In this document: positions 26,432 to 34,907 of the stretch, piece by piece
How positions within the stretch are numbered: the first letter of the stretch is position 1
Layout: each line of letters opens with the position of its first letter
Assembly: GCA_035606355.1 (NCBI GenBank)
Contig: DATNFO010000015.1
Coordinates: 124,001 to 188,000 of the forward strand
Source of the DNA: Sulfopaludibacter sp035606355
GTDB lineage: Bacteria; Acidobacteriota; Terriglobia; Bryobacterales; Bryobacteraceae
Length of the DNA: 64,000 nucleotides
Direction: 5' to 3'
Program-made: the position numbers and the translations under genes
Notes under the pieces: model-generated
The model's input: the letters and a program-made list of their open reading frames with translations, nothing else
What the model was told of the DNA's origin: nothing
Databases searched by the model: none

Positions 26432-27297
26432 TGGATGTCTCAGTCATGGCGTGGCGTCTTGCTCTCATCTCCGCGTTTGTCCTGACCGGTGCGGCGCCTG
26501 CCGCTCAGGTGAAGCCTTCGCAGAATCACGCCCTTCAGCAGACGGAACAGCAGCGCGCCGCGGGCCGCGACAACATGGCTCGCGGAAATTACGGAGCGGC
26601 TGTCTGGGCATTCCGTCAGGCTCTGATTCTCGATCCGGCGGACGAAGACACGCGCCGGCTGCTGCACGATGCACTGTTTGAGCAGAGTTACGAGCGGGGA
26701 GTTCGTTCATCGGAAGCAAGCGATTGGGCGCATGCGCGGGACGCGTTTCTCGAAGCGCTGGACGTCCGGCCCGATAGCAGGGAAGCCCGCGAGCAGCTCC
26801 GCCGCGCGCGCTACCAGATCGCGTTCGGCGCCGGGCGGGAGGCCGAGTCGCAGGGCCGCTTCGCGGAGGCCCGTTCGGCTTTAGGCCAGTGCCTGGAACT
26901 TTTTCCGGGAGATGCCGCCGCGGCCAAACTATTGGCGACGGTGGATGCCAGGATGTCGCATTCCTCCCAAGGGGAGACTGCGGTCGCGCTGCTTCGATCG
27001 GGCGACTGGCTGAAGTTGGATCGCGAATTGAGGAATTTACAGGTCTCTGGCGCGGACGAGGTGGTCGTGCGGGCGCTGGCGGAATCGGCGCGCGGACACG
27101 CGGAGGCTGCGGAGCGGCTGCTTGCCTCGATGAGTGACGCGCCGCTCGCCAGGACCGCCGGCGAATACGTCAGCAGCAGGCACCGCCGGAGCTATGCCAC
27201 GGAGTGGGCCGCGCCGGTGGGAGGATTCTACCTGCTGCTGCTCGCGTGCGGCATCTTTCTGGGGCTGCGGCAAGTGCGGCAGGCGGAGGTGAGATAG
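26428..27297 (+). CDS. TPR-repeat protein with signal peptide and C-terminal membrane segment
   Basis: 289 residues. The hydrophobic N-terminus (MAWRLALISAFVLTGAAPAAQ) looks like a signal peptide. Tetratricopeptide-type helices follow: AAGRDNMARGNYGAAVWAFRQ ALILDP, ASDWAHARDAFLEALDVRPD and AESQGRFAEARSALGQCLEL. A transmembrane segment near the C-terminus (GGFYLLLLACGIFLGL) ends at the inner membrane. TPRs usually bind partner proteins, so it may display a scaffold in the periplasm for the kinase pathway. ATG 26428 overlaps the previous stop (ATGATGA); an alternative start is 26446. Confidence 0.75.
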   Translation: MMDVSVMAWRLALISAFVLTGAAPAAQVKPSQNHALQQTEQQRAAGRDNMARGNYGAAVWAFRQALILDPADEDTRRLLHDALFEQSYERGVRSSEASDWAHARDAFLEALDVRPDSREAREQLRRARYQIAFGAGREAESQGRFAEARSALGQCLELFPGDAAAAKLLATVDARMSHSSQGETAVALLRSGDWLKLDRELRNLQVSGADEVVVRALAESARGHAEAAERLLASMSDAPLARTAGEYVSSRHRRSYATEWAAPVGGFYLLLLACGIFLGLRQVRQAEVR

Positions 27298-27298
27298 C

Positions 27299-28624
27299 GT
27301 GCTGCAGATTCTACGGCCGGGCTCTGTGGTTCGCAGCGTTGCCACGCACCTGGAATGCGAAGTTTGCGAACTATTGGGCGGCGGCGCGCAGGGCGAAGTG
27401 TATCGCGTGCGTGGACGCGGTCAGGAACTGGCCGTGAAATGGTATTACCCGCAAGCCGCCACCCCGGAGCAGCGCAGCGTGCTGGAGAAACTGATCCGCA
27501 AGGGGCCGCCGAACTCGCGTTTTCTCTGGCCGATTGACCTGATGAGCGAACCCTCCACCACCGGCTTCGGCTACATCATGGCGCTTCGCGAGCAGCGCTA
27601 TCGCGGACTGGTGGACCTCATGAAGCGCCGCATCGACCCGGGATTTCGCGCGCTGGTCACCGCCGGGTTCCATCTGTCCGACAGCTTCCTGCAACTGCAT
27701 TCGAACGGCCTGTGTTACCGGGACATCTCGTTCGGCAATCTGTTTCTGGACCCCGCCACGGGGGAGGTCCTGATCTGCGATAACGACAACGTGGCGGTAG
27801 ACGGCGACACCACGGTGGGGATTCTGGGGACGCCGCGATTCATGGCGCCTGAAGTGGTTCGCGGCACGGCGCTGCCGAGCACGCAGACGGACCTGTTCTC
27901 GCTGGCAGTGCTGTTGTTTTACCTGTTCATGGTGCATCATCCGCTGGAAGGCAAACGGGAGCTGGCGATTCACAGCTTTGACCTGCCCGCAATGACGGAA
28001 CTCTACGGCATCCATCCGGTTTTTATTTTCGATCCGTCGGACGATTCGAACCGGCCGGTCCGCGGGTATCACGAGAACGCGCTCGCGAGCTGGCCCATCT
28101 ATCCGCAATTCATTCGCGACCTGTTCACGCGCGCGTTTACGGACGGCCTTCGCGATGCGTCTCACGGGCGGGTGCGGGAGGGCGAATGGCGGGCCGCCAT
28201 GGTGCGGCTGCGGGATTCGATCGTGTACTGCGACCGTTGCGGCGCGGAGAATTTTTACGATCGCGAGTGGATCGCCGGGAATTCCCCGGAGGGAGCGAGT
28301 TGCTGGAGCTGCGGCGGGCGCATACGGCTGCCGTTCCGCATGCGGGTCGGGAGGTCGGTGATCGTTCTGAATCACGACACGCAAATCTTTCCGCATCACG
28401 TGGACGACCAGCGTCTGTACGACTTTTCGGCTCCGGTGGCCGGGGTAAGCCGGCATCCCAAAGATCCGGGGATGTGGGGGCTGACCAATCTGGGGGGCGA
28501 GGCATGGTCGTACCAGACTCCACGCGATCCGTCTCCGGTGGAGGTTCCGGCGGGGCGTACGGCGTTACTTGTGCCCGGCGCGCGTATCAACTTCGGTAAA
28601 CTCGAAGGCGAGATTCGCGAGTAA
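27299..28624 (+). CDS. Ser/Thr protein kinase with C-terminal zinc ribbon (TerY-P/PpkA-like)
   Basis: 441 residues. Kinase motifs: glycine loop LGGGAQGEVYRV (27-34), Lys in ELAVKWY (K47), catalytic loop CYRDISFGNLF (D142), metal-binding DND (161-163, in place of DFG) and FMAPEV. After the kinase comes a four-cysteine zinc ribbon, C311/C314 and C335/C338, then a C-terminal beta-rich domain that may be FHA-like or a small sandwich. Kinases with this zinc ribbon are the third member of TerY-P triads. Here the triad sits directly upstream of tssB, so it may phosphorylate a T6SS component. The GTG start has GGAGGTGAG 8 bases upstream and lies 1 base after the TPR gene's stop. Confidence 0.88.
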   Translation: MLQILRPGSVVRSVATHLECEVCELLGGGAQGEVYRVRGRGQELAVKWYYPQAATPEQRSVLEKLIRKGPPNSRFLWPIDLMSEPSTTGFGYIMALREQRYRGLVDLMKRRIDPGFRALVTAGFHLSDSFLQLHSNGLCYRDISFGNLFLDPATGEVLICDNDNVAVDGDTTVGILGTPRFMAPEVVRGTALPSTQTDLFSLAVLLFYLFMVHHPLEGKRELAIHSFDLPAMTELYGIHPVFIFDPSDDSNRPVRGYHENALASWPIYPQFIRDLFTRAFTDGLRDASHGRVREGEWRAAMVRLRDSIVYCDRCGAENFYDREWIAGNSPEGASCWSCGGRIRLPFRMRVGRSVIVLNHDTQIFPHHVDDQRLYDFSAPVAGVSRHPKDPGMWGLTNLGGEAWSYQTPRDPSPVEVPAGRTALLVPGARINFGKLEGEIRE

Positions 28625-28659
28625 GTCGCGGTGTAACTCTCAAAACATCGACTCCTGAG

Positions 28660-28672
28660 CAAAATTGAACAG
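28660..28672 (+). promoter_or_regulatory. Shared motif CAAAATTGAACAG, copy 1 (upstream of tssB)
   Basis: An exact copy of the 13-base motif also found before tssG and before the operon at 49395, with a one-change copy before tssJ. It lies in the 226-base gap after the kinase gene, 178 bases before the tssB start. The core CAA-WW-TTG is a short dyad. Probably a regulator site; no -10 box stands at a constant distance. Confidence 0.6.
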
Positions 28673-28850
28673 AATTCTTGCGCGGATTCGCTCAAAATCG
28701 CCAATTCCCGGCTTGGAAGAAACTCGTGATCCGGCGGCCCGCACACGCGGAGCTCCGGATCGGATTCAGGCCCCGAATTGAGCGAAGGACCGGGTCGCGG
28801 ATCTTCAGAATTATTATCCTTCCTCAGGGGCCGGCGAAAAAGGAGCAGTG

Positions 28851-29360
28851 ATGGCTGAAAGCACTCAACATAAGCTTGACCGGGTTCGCCCGCCCAGAGT
28901 ACATATCACTTACGACGTTGAAATTGGGGGCGCCATCCAGCAAAAGGAACTTCCGCTGGTAATGGGCATCTTTGCAGATCTTTCCGCGAAATCCGAGGTC
29001 CCTCTTCCCAGGCTCAAGGACCGAAAGTTTATCCAGATCGATCGCGACAATTTCAACGAGGTCCTGGCTGCGATCAATCCGCGCGTAGCCTTTCCAGTTA
29101 ATAACAAGCTGGCCAATGACGGAAGCTTCCTGAACGTGGAACTGAAGTTCCGCGACATGGAAGATTTCGAGCCGGCCAGCGTGGTGAAGCAGGTGCCGGC
29201 GCTCAAAAAGCTGCTGGACGCGCGCGGCAAGCTTTCGGACTTGCTGGCGAAGCTGGATGGCAATGACGACCTGGATTCGAAGCTCCAGGAGATTGTCGCC
29301 AACACCGATTCATTGAAGCAGATCAAGGCGGCCGCCGCCGCAGGAGGATCTAATGCCTGA
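28851..29360 (+). CDS. tssB: T6SS contractile sheath small subunit TssB (VipA/ImpB)
   Basis: 169 residues, the usual length. Typical TssB features: VHITYDVEIGGAIQQKELP, LVMGIFADLSAKSEVPLPRL, KDRKFIQIDRDNF and a helical tail. TssB pairs with TssC to form the cytoplasmic sheath whose contraction drives the Hcp/VgrG needle. ATG 28851 has AAGGAG five bases upstream; a GTG one codon earlier is less likely. It is the first structural gene after the kinase block and has its own promoter gap containing the shared motif. It overlaps tssC by 8 bases. Confidence 0.97.
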   Translation: MAESTQHKLDRVRPPRVHITYDVEIGGAIQQKELPLVMGIFADLSAKSEVPLPRLKDRKFIQIDRDNFNEVLAAINPRVAFPVNNKLANDGSFLNVELKFRDMEDFEPASVVKQVPALKKLLDARGKLSDLLAKLDGNDDLDSKLQEIVANTDSLKQIKAAAAAGGSNA

Positions 29361-30849
29361 AGAAACACCCGCGACACCTAATCCGGCAACGCCAGCCGCG
29401 GTAGTAGCCAATGGCGCAGGATCCCTGCTTGACCAGATCGTGCTCGACGGCAAGATGATCCGCGACGAATCGCAGACGCCGTACGCGAAGGACCTGATCA
29501 GCGAATTCGTCGGCCAGGTTCTGGACGAAGGCATGACGGTAGGCAAGGACACCGTCACGTCGATCAAAACGCGCATCGCGCAGATCGACGAGCTGCTGAG
29601 CCAGCAGGTCAACGAAGTCATGCACCACCCCGATTTCCAGGCGAACGAAGCTGCCTGGCGCGGGCTTCAGTACCTGGTGATGAACTCCGAGACGGGGCAG
29701 CACTTCAAGATCCGGCTGATGAACATCACCAAGCAGGAGATCGTGAAGGACCTCGAAAAGGCGATCGAATTCGACCAGAGCACGCTCTTCAAGCGGGTGT
29801 ACGAAGACGAATACGGCACCTTCGGCGGCAACCCGTTCAGCGTCCTGGTGGGCGATTACGAGTGGGGCCGTCATCCGCAGGACGTGGCGACGCTGGAAAA
29901 GTTGTCGAACGTCGCCGCGGCGGCGCACGCTCCGTTCATTTCGGCCGCGAGTCCCAAGCTGTTCGATTGGGGAACCTATACCGAAATGCCGGGTCCGCGC
30001 GATCTGGCGAAGGGCTTCGAGACGGCGGAACTCACCAAGTGGCGCAGCTTCCGCGAGTCGGAAGACTCCCGCTACGTGGCGTTGACGATGCCGCATATCC
30101 TGATGCGCATCCCGTACGGTCCGGATACCAAGCCGGTCGAAGAGTTCAACTTCGTGGAGAGCGTCGACGGCAAGGATCACTCCAAGTATCTTTGGGGCAA
30201 CTCGGCTTACGCCATGGCGCAGCGGATCGGGAACGCGTTCTCGCAGTACCGCTGGTGCGCGGCGATCCGCGGCGTGGAAGGCGGCGGCGTTGTGGAAGGG
30301 CTGCCGACTCACACGTTCAAGACGGATGAGGGCGACGTGGTTCTGAAGTGCCCGACGGAAGTTTCCATCACAGACCGGCGCGAAAAGGAGCTGAACGATC
30401 TCGGCTTCATCAGCCTGTGCCATTGCAAGGGCACGGATTACGCGGCGTTCTTCGGCGGCCAGACCACCAACAAGCCGAAGACGTACAACACGGACCAGGC
30501 GAACGCCAACTCGCGCATTTCGGCGATGTTGCCGTACATGCTGGCTTCGTCGCGCTTCGCTCACTACATCAAGGTGATCATGCGCGACAAGATCGGCAGC
30601 TTCATGACGAAGGAGAACGTCGCGACGTTCCTCAACAACTGGATCAGCCAGTATGTGTTGCTGGACGACGCGGCGCCGCAGTCGTTGAAGGCGCGCTATC
30701 CGCTGCGCGAAGCCCGCGTGGACGTGACGGAAGTGGCCGGCAAGCCGGGATGCTACAAGGCTGTGGCGTTCCTGAAGCCTCACTTCCAGTTGGATGAGCT
30801 GACTGTTTCGATCCGTCTGGTTGCGGAATTGCCGCCGCCAGCAGCCTAG
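29353..30849 (+). CDS. tssC: T6SS contractile sheath large subunit TssC (VipB/ImpC)
   Basis: 498 residues, typical for TssC. Family signatures are strong: DELLSQQVNEVMHHPDFQ, EAAWRGLQYLV, ALTMPHILMRIPYG, FLWG-like YLWGNSAYAMAQRI, CAAIRGVEGGG, TEVSITDRREKELNDLGF and CHCKGTDYAAFFGGQT. It forms the outer layer of the sheath together with TssB, and its translation is coupled to tssB by an 8-base overlap. The C-terminal stretch after FLKPHFQLDEL is the part that, in systems with ClpV, is recycled along with TssB. No clpV is seen in this window. Confidence 0.97.
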   Translation: MPEETPATPNPATPAAVVANGAGSLLDQIVLDGKMIRDESQTPYAKDLISEFVGQVLDEGMTVGKDTVTSIKTRIAQIDELLSQQVNEVMHHPDFQANEAAWRGLQYLVMNSETGQHFKIRLMNITKQEIVKDLEKAIEFDQSTLFKRVYEDEYGTFGGNPFSVLVGDYEWGRHPQDVATLEKLSNVAAAAHAPFISAASPKLFDWGTYTEMPGPRDLAKGFETAELTKWRSFRESEDSRYVALTMPHILMRIPYGPDTKPVEEFNFVESVDGKDHSKYLWGNSAYAMAQRIGNAFSQYRWCAAIRGVEGGGVVEGLPTHTFKTDEGDVVLKCPTEVSITDRREKELNDLGFISLCHCKGTDYAAFFGGQTTNKPKTYNTDQANANSRISAMLPYMLASSRFAHYIKVIMRDKIGSFMTKENVATFLNNWISQYVLLDDAAPQSLKARYPLREARVDVTEVAGKPGCYKAVAFLKPHFQLDELTVSIRLVAELPPPAA

Positions 30850-30857
30850 AACAACCG

Positions 30858-30891
30858 CGGCGGCCCGTGAACTGCTTCGCGGTCCGCCGCT
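30858..30891 (+). other. Hairpin between tssC and hcp
   Basis: Perfect 7-base arms GCGGCGG (30858-30864) and CCGCCGC (30885-30891) around a 20-base loop, just after the tssC stop. There is no T-run, so it could be an mRNA processing or stabilising stem that lets hcp reach higher levels rather than a full terminator. Confidence 0.4.
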
Positions 30892-30919
30892 CCAAAAGGG
30901 AAAATACAAGGAGAGCTAG

Positions 30920-31408
30920 ATGGACGTACTAATATTGGATGCAAGCTCGGCAAGTATCAAAGGCGAGAGCCAGATGACCGATTACATCGACATGATCGAA
31001 GTGCTTTCGTTCAACCACGGGGTGGCTCAGCAGATTACGGGCGATCCCAGCAACACCAAACGCACCTCGGGCAAGCCGAACATGCAGGATTTCACGATCA
31101 CCAAGTATCAGGACCTGTCGACCTGTAAGCTGATCGATTTCTGCTGCCAGGCTAAGCCGATCGCGACCCTCAAGTTCACCGTCGGCCAGAACGACAACGG
31201 GAAGGTCACCAAGCTGTTCACTTATGAAATGTCGAACGCCCTGGTGTCGTCTATCTCGGTAGGCGGCGGTGGCGGAGGAAAGCCTCAGGAGACCGTCACC
31301 TTCAACTTCACGAAGATCGTTTGGACCTACGTCCAGCAGAAGACGGAAGTTGCGGAGGGCGGCAACCTGCCGACCACGTGGAACCTCGCGACGAATACGA
31401 ATTCCTAG
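30920..31408 (+). CDS. hcp: T6SS tube protein Hcp (TssD)
   Basis: 162 residues with the Hcp fold pattern: ILDASSASIKGESQMTDYID, IEVLSFNHGV, GKPNMQDFTITKYQDLST, then KLIDFCCQAKPIATLKFTVG and a GGGGGGKPQETVTFNFTKI strand. Hexameric rings of Hcp stack to form the inner tube and can carry small effectors. ATG 30920 has AAGGAGAG 4-6 bases upstream, the strongest ribosome site in the cluster. It is placed between hairpins at 30858 and 31429, which fits separate control of an abundant product. Confidence 0.96.
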   Translation: MDVLILDASSASIKGESQMTDYIDMIEVLSFNHGVAQQITGDPSNTKRTSGKPNMQDFTITKYQDLSTCKLIDFCCQAKPIATLKFTVGQNDNGKVTKLFTYEMSNALVSSISVGGGGGGKPQETVTFNFTKIVWTYVQQKTEVAEGGNLPTTWNLATNTNS

Positions 31409-31893
31409 GGCGCGAGCCCAAACCGATACGGGGTCTGCGGACCCCGCTTTTCGATCGTTTGCAAGATACGCCGCCGGGCAGGTATGCAAGTACCCGCCCG
31501 GCGCGTGTGTTCGGACGCCGCGAACTGCGTGAATCCGTGCGCGTGGAAGTGGCCAGGATACTCAATACACGGGCGCATCTCAAAGGCGAGAGCCAGTCGC
31601 TGGCCGAAGGCACGGTGCTCGATTACGGGCTGCCGGATTTCTACGCTTATTCGGCTTCCAGCAACAGCGATCTGGAGCAGTTGGCAAACACCATCGCGAA
31701 GAAGATCGCGGCCGGCGAGCCGCGGCTCTCGGAAGTGCGGGTGCTGCTCAAGGCCGATCCCACAAATCCCAAGGCGGTGCTCGGGATCATTCGTGCGTCC
31801 TTGCGGCTGGGAACTGTGATCGAGCCCGTCAACTTTCCGCTGTCGCTCGATTCGCAGAGCGGCTTTCAGGTGTCTGAATCCCCAGGTAACTAA
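31378..31893 (+). CDS. tssE: T6SS baseplate protein TssE (gp25-like)
   Basis: About 171 residues from GTG 31378. The family start is RTPLFDRLQD, followed by RRELRESVRVEVARILNTRA, a LNTR motif typical of gp25-like baseplate wedge proteins, then LDYGLPDFYAY and a C-terminal beta region. TssE with TssF, TssG and TssK builds the baseplate wedge. No ATG exists between the hcp stop and the conserved start. The GTG at 31378 overlaps hcp by 31 bases, while CTG 31435 would give a more usual N-terminus. The real start is therefore uncertain, and a hairpin (31429-31446) lies over the region. Confidence 0.88.
   Translation: MEPRDEYEFLGREPKPIRGLRTPLFDRLQDTPPGRYASTRPARVFGRRELRESVRVEVARILNTRAHLKGESQSLAEGTVLDYGLPDFYAYSASSNSDLEQLANTIAKKIAAGEPRLSEVRVLLKADPTNPKAVLGIIRASLRLGTVIEPVNFPLSLDSQSGFQVSESPGN
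31429..31446 (+). terminator. Hairpin after hcp, possible attenuator inside the 5' end of tssE
   Basis: Perfect 7-base stem CGGGGTC-TGCG-GACCCCG followed by CTTTTC, 21 bases after the hcp stop. It resembles a weak intrinsic terminator and could reduce transcription of tssE onwards relative to hcp. It also lies inside the presumed tssE reading frame. Confidence 0.45.
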
Positions 31894-31898
31894 TCTTC

Positions 31899-33710
31899 AT
31901 GGAAGCCAACGAACCGGAATCCCTCCTTCGGTATTACAACGCTGAGCTGACTTACTTGCGCCGCATGGCGCGGAGCTTTTCGCGGCGTTATCCCAAAGTG
32001 GCCTCCCGGCTGGAACTATCGGCGGACCAGTGCGCCGATCCGCATGTCGAGCGCCTGATCGAATCCTTCGCGCTCCTGACGGCGCGGCTGCAACGCCGCA
32101 TGGATGGCGAGTTCCCGGAGATCACAGCCTCGCTGTTGAGCGCGGTGTATCCGCATCTGGTAAATCCGGTGCCGCCGATGGCGATTGCGCATTTCGAGCC
32201 GGATGCCGATCAGGGTAAGCTCACTTCCGGCCACGAAATCCCGGCCGGCACGCGGCTGTTTTCGCAAGCTCACGGCGGCCTGACGTGCCGTTTCCGGACC
32301 TGCTATCCGCTGACGGTGTGGCCGGTGGAAATCGTCGAGGGCGGCTTCGAATCGCCCGCGCAGTATGACTTTCTGGACAATGAGGCGCAAGTCGCTTCGG
32401 TGCTGCGGCTGCGTCTGGCGGTCCGCGGCGTCACGTTCGAGGAGCTGCAACTGCGCAAATTGCGGCTGCACCTGGCGGGCGATTCCACGCTGGTGAACGC
32501 TCTCTACGAACTCCTGTTCTGCCACGTTTTGCGCACGGCGGTGCTTCCGGAGGGCGCCCGAAGGCCCACTTATTTGCAGGAGCCGAGTATCCTGCCGGTG
32601 GGTTTTGAGCCGGAAGAGGAAGTGATCCCGTATCCGAATCATTCGCTGCCGGCTTATCGCCTGATCCAGGAATACTTTCTCTTTCCCGAGAAGTTCCATT
32701 TCTTCGATCTCGATAACTTACAACTGACCGGCGGCGGAAATACAGTGGACATCCTGATTCTGCTGGACCGCATGCCGCAATCGAGGCTGCGCGTAAGCCG
32801 GCGCAACTTCCTGCCGGGCTGTACGCCGATCATCAACCTGTTCCGCGCCACCAGCGAACCGATCCGCATCGATCATCGAACCTACCAGTACCGGATCGAG
32901 CCGGACATACGGCGTCAGCGGACCACGGAGATCCATTCCCTGGTTTCGGTGTCTTCGTCTTCCAATCCGGCCGAGGAGCCGGCGCAGCTCGAACCGTTCT
33001 ACTCTCACCGGCATACGCTGGATGGGCGGCTGCATCGCGCATTCTGGCATTCGCGGCGCGTGCCGGCGGCCCGGGAAGATGTTTCGGGAACGGACGTCCT
33101 GCTTTCTTTTCACGATCTGGATTTCAACCCGCTGCTTCCGCCGCAGCAGATCGTCTACGCGCACATGCTGTGCACGAATCGCGACTTCGCCACGCAGATT
33201 CCGGCGGGGGCGGCGCTGCAGATTGAAGACGTGGCGCCGCTATCGCGAATTACGTGCCTGGAAAAGCCGACGATGCCGGTGTACCCACCGCTCGAAGGCG
33301 CTACGCTGTGGAGCCTGATCTCCAACCTGACGCTGAACTATTTGTCGCTGAGCGGATCGACGGAGGGGCTGCACGCGCTGCGGCAGATTCTGCGGCTGTA
33401 TAGTTTTTCGGAGCAGCCATCGGCGCAGCATCAGGTGCAGGGAATCCGCGGAATGTCGTGCCGCAAGGTGACGCGCCGCGCGGGAGCGGAGCCGTGGCGC
33501 GGCTTCTGCCAAGGCACGGAGATCACGGTTACCTTCGATGAGAGCCTGTACGTGGGGAGCGGCGCGTTTCTGCTGGGCGCGGTGCTGAATCGCTTCCTGC
33601 CGCTGTATGCGTCGATCAATTCGTTTACCGAAGTGGTGATTCAGAGCATCCAGCGGGAGGGCGTGTGGAAGCGCTGGCCGCCGATGGCGGGCTTGCAGGA
33701 ACTGATCTGA
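31899..33710 (+). CDS. tssF: T6SS baseplate protein TssF (VasA/ImpG)
   Basis: 603 residues, usual for TssF. The N-terminus is diagnostic: LLRYYNAELTYLRRMARSFS, RRYPKVASRLEL, DPHVERLIESFALLTARLQ, then FPEITASLLSAVYPHLVNP. Later motifs are HRAFWHSRR and LYASINSFTEVVIQS near the end. Two TssF and one TssG form the core of each baseplate wedge. It starts 5 bases after tssE. In most clusters tssG follows directly; here ~2.6 kb of repeat, a broken gene and an antisense lipase separate them. Confidence 0.96.
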   Translation: MEANEPESLLRYYNAELTYLRRMARSFSRRYPKVASRLELSADQCADPHVERLIESFALLTARLQRRMDGEFPEITASLLSAVYPHLVNPVPPMAIAHFEPDADQGKLTSGHEIPAGTRLFSQAHGGLTCRFRTCYPLTVWPVEIVEGGFESPAQYDFLDNEAQVASVLRLRLAVRGVTFEELQLRKLRLHLAGDSTLVNALYELLFCHVLRTAVLPEGARRPTYLQEPSILPVGFEPEEEVIPYPNHSLPAYRLIQEYFLFPEKFHFFDLDNLQLTGGGNTVDILILLDRMPQSRLRVSRRNFLPGCTPIINLFRATSEPIRIDHRTYQYRIEPDIRRQRTTEIHSLVSVSSSSNPAEEPAQLEPFYSHRHTLDGRLHRAFWHSRRVPAAREDVSGTDVLLSFHDLDFNPLLPPQQIVYAHMLCTNRDFATQIPAGAALQIEDVAPLSRITCLEKPTMPVYPPLEGATLWSLISNLTLNYLSLSGSTEGLHALRQILRLYSFSEQPSAQHQVQGIRGMSCRKVTRRAGAEPWRGFCQGTEITVTFDESLYVGSGAFLLGAVLNRFLPLYASINSFTEVVIQSIQREGVWKRWPPMAGLQELI

Positions 33711-33723
33711 GGCGGGTGGGGCG

Positions 33724-34000
33724 TTTCGATGCAGGCTGTGAAGAAAATCCGGCTGTTGTTCTCGTCGTGATTCATTCGCCTTTCGATGCACCTTTTACCG
33801 CTCCCTCACGGTCACGGCTCCGTATGTAGTTGATGCCGTTAAGGAGCCGTGACCGTGAGGGAGCGGTAAAAGGTGCCGGGGGTGCGAGTGCGTTTGAATG
33901 CAGCAATAATCAATTTCGACATTTTTTCACAGCCCCGTTACGGAGCGGTAAGGTGCCGGGGATGCGAGTGCGTTTGAATGCGGAGAAAAAACAATCGGTT
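33724..34000. repeat. Composite palindromic repeat, copy 2 (between tssF and tssG)
   Basis: A direct unit (CTGTGAAGAAAATCCGGCTG, TTCTCGTCG, TTTCGATGCACC) leads into a perfect 34-base-arm hairpin, 33788-33821 with 33843-33876, loop 21 bases. Opposite-orientation units follow (GGTGCCGGGG, TGCGAGTGCGTTTGAATGC, CACAGCCCC). Same family as 14714 and 47815. It abuts the stop of the broken TIGR03435 gene. Confidence 0.85.
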
Positions 34001-34850
34001 TTAGTTTGGGCTTGGCCGGGCAGCGCTATCGATCACGAGTACGCTGACGGGTCCCCGGGTGGCTTTTACCTTCAGACCGGCTTGCTTCTCAAACGCCTGG
34101 AACAATGTGGGGGCAGTCACCGCGGCGAAGGGACCTTGGGCGTCGGTGTCTGCGTCGTAGGAAACGGTGAAATCGAAGCGATCCGTTAGTCCCGTCATGT
34201 CGATCACGGGACGGGTCCATGAATCGGGAGTACAACTCGGCGAGTTCCTGGATCGTCGAGTTCACGGCGACCACCTCGGTGGCCTTCATGCCGTTCGGCT
34301 GGTTGACCGGTTTGAACACGATCTTAGCGGTTTCGTTTGCACTCGCCTTCTTCATGCGGATGCCGCTTTCCGCAATCGAGAATGCAACCACCGGGAGTTC
34401 ACGCTTTTCGAAATGCGACTTCAGATTGAAGCGGCGGGCTAACAGATTGCGGAGTCTCTCCTGTAATTGCGGAGCCTGAGCGTTCCTTAGCTGCATCGTG
34501 TCGTACCCGGTTGCCCCTGACGGCGCCTTCGCATCGATGTCAAACGCATCCCTGGTGAGCCATGCGGGACCGCCCGAAAGCATCGCGCAACTATCGGCGA
34601 ACGGCCGGCAGAACTTGAGCCCATAGGCTTCGACGATCAGCGCAAAAAGGCTCACGCTTCGCGCTCGAAACGTGAGATGGTCGGCCTCCAGGACCGGTGT
34701 GTCGACGGCATCCGCGTCTTTTCGCCCGTCGCCTGTCAGCGAATGCGAGCGCGATGCTTTCACGGAAGCGACTTCAAAGACAGCGGGAGCTTGCGTCTGT
34801 GCGGGCGCCAGAAAGGCGATTGAAAATATCAGGCACGCCGTCAACTGCAT
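34001..34850 (-). pseudogene. TIGR03435-type acidobacterial protein, frameshifted
   Basis: Two frames together give a typical TIGR03435 protein, a family of exported proteins strongly expanded in soil Acidobacteriota and of unknown function. The first frame has a signal peptide (MQLTACLIFSIAFLAPAQ), FEVASVKASRSHS, then LFALIVEAYGL and RNLLARRFNLKSHFE. The second has VIDMTGLTDRFDFTVSYDAD and GLKVKATRGPVSVLVID. They join if one C is removed from GGACCCGTCCCG near 34210-34217, which restores MDRPVIDMTGL, the expected family motif. The 850-base length (one over a multiple of three) agrees with a single insertion. ATG 34850 was chosen; TATACT lies 9 bases upstream as a possible -10 box. Confidence 0.8.
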
Positions 34851-34907
34851 GGCGCCAGTATAGAACACCCCTCGTCAGCCAGGAGCGTTGAGGCCGAATT
34901 GCGGCAA

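Noticed and set aside
28660..28680. TTGAAC of the shared motif as a -35 box of a sigma-70 promoter
   Set aside because: No -10-like hexamer lies 16-18 bases downstream in a consistent way at the four sites, so a regulator site is more likely.
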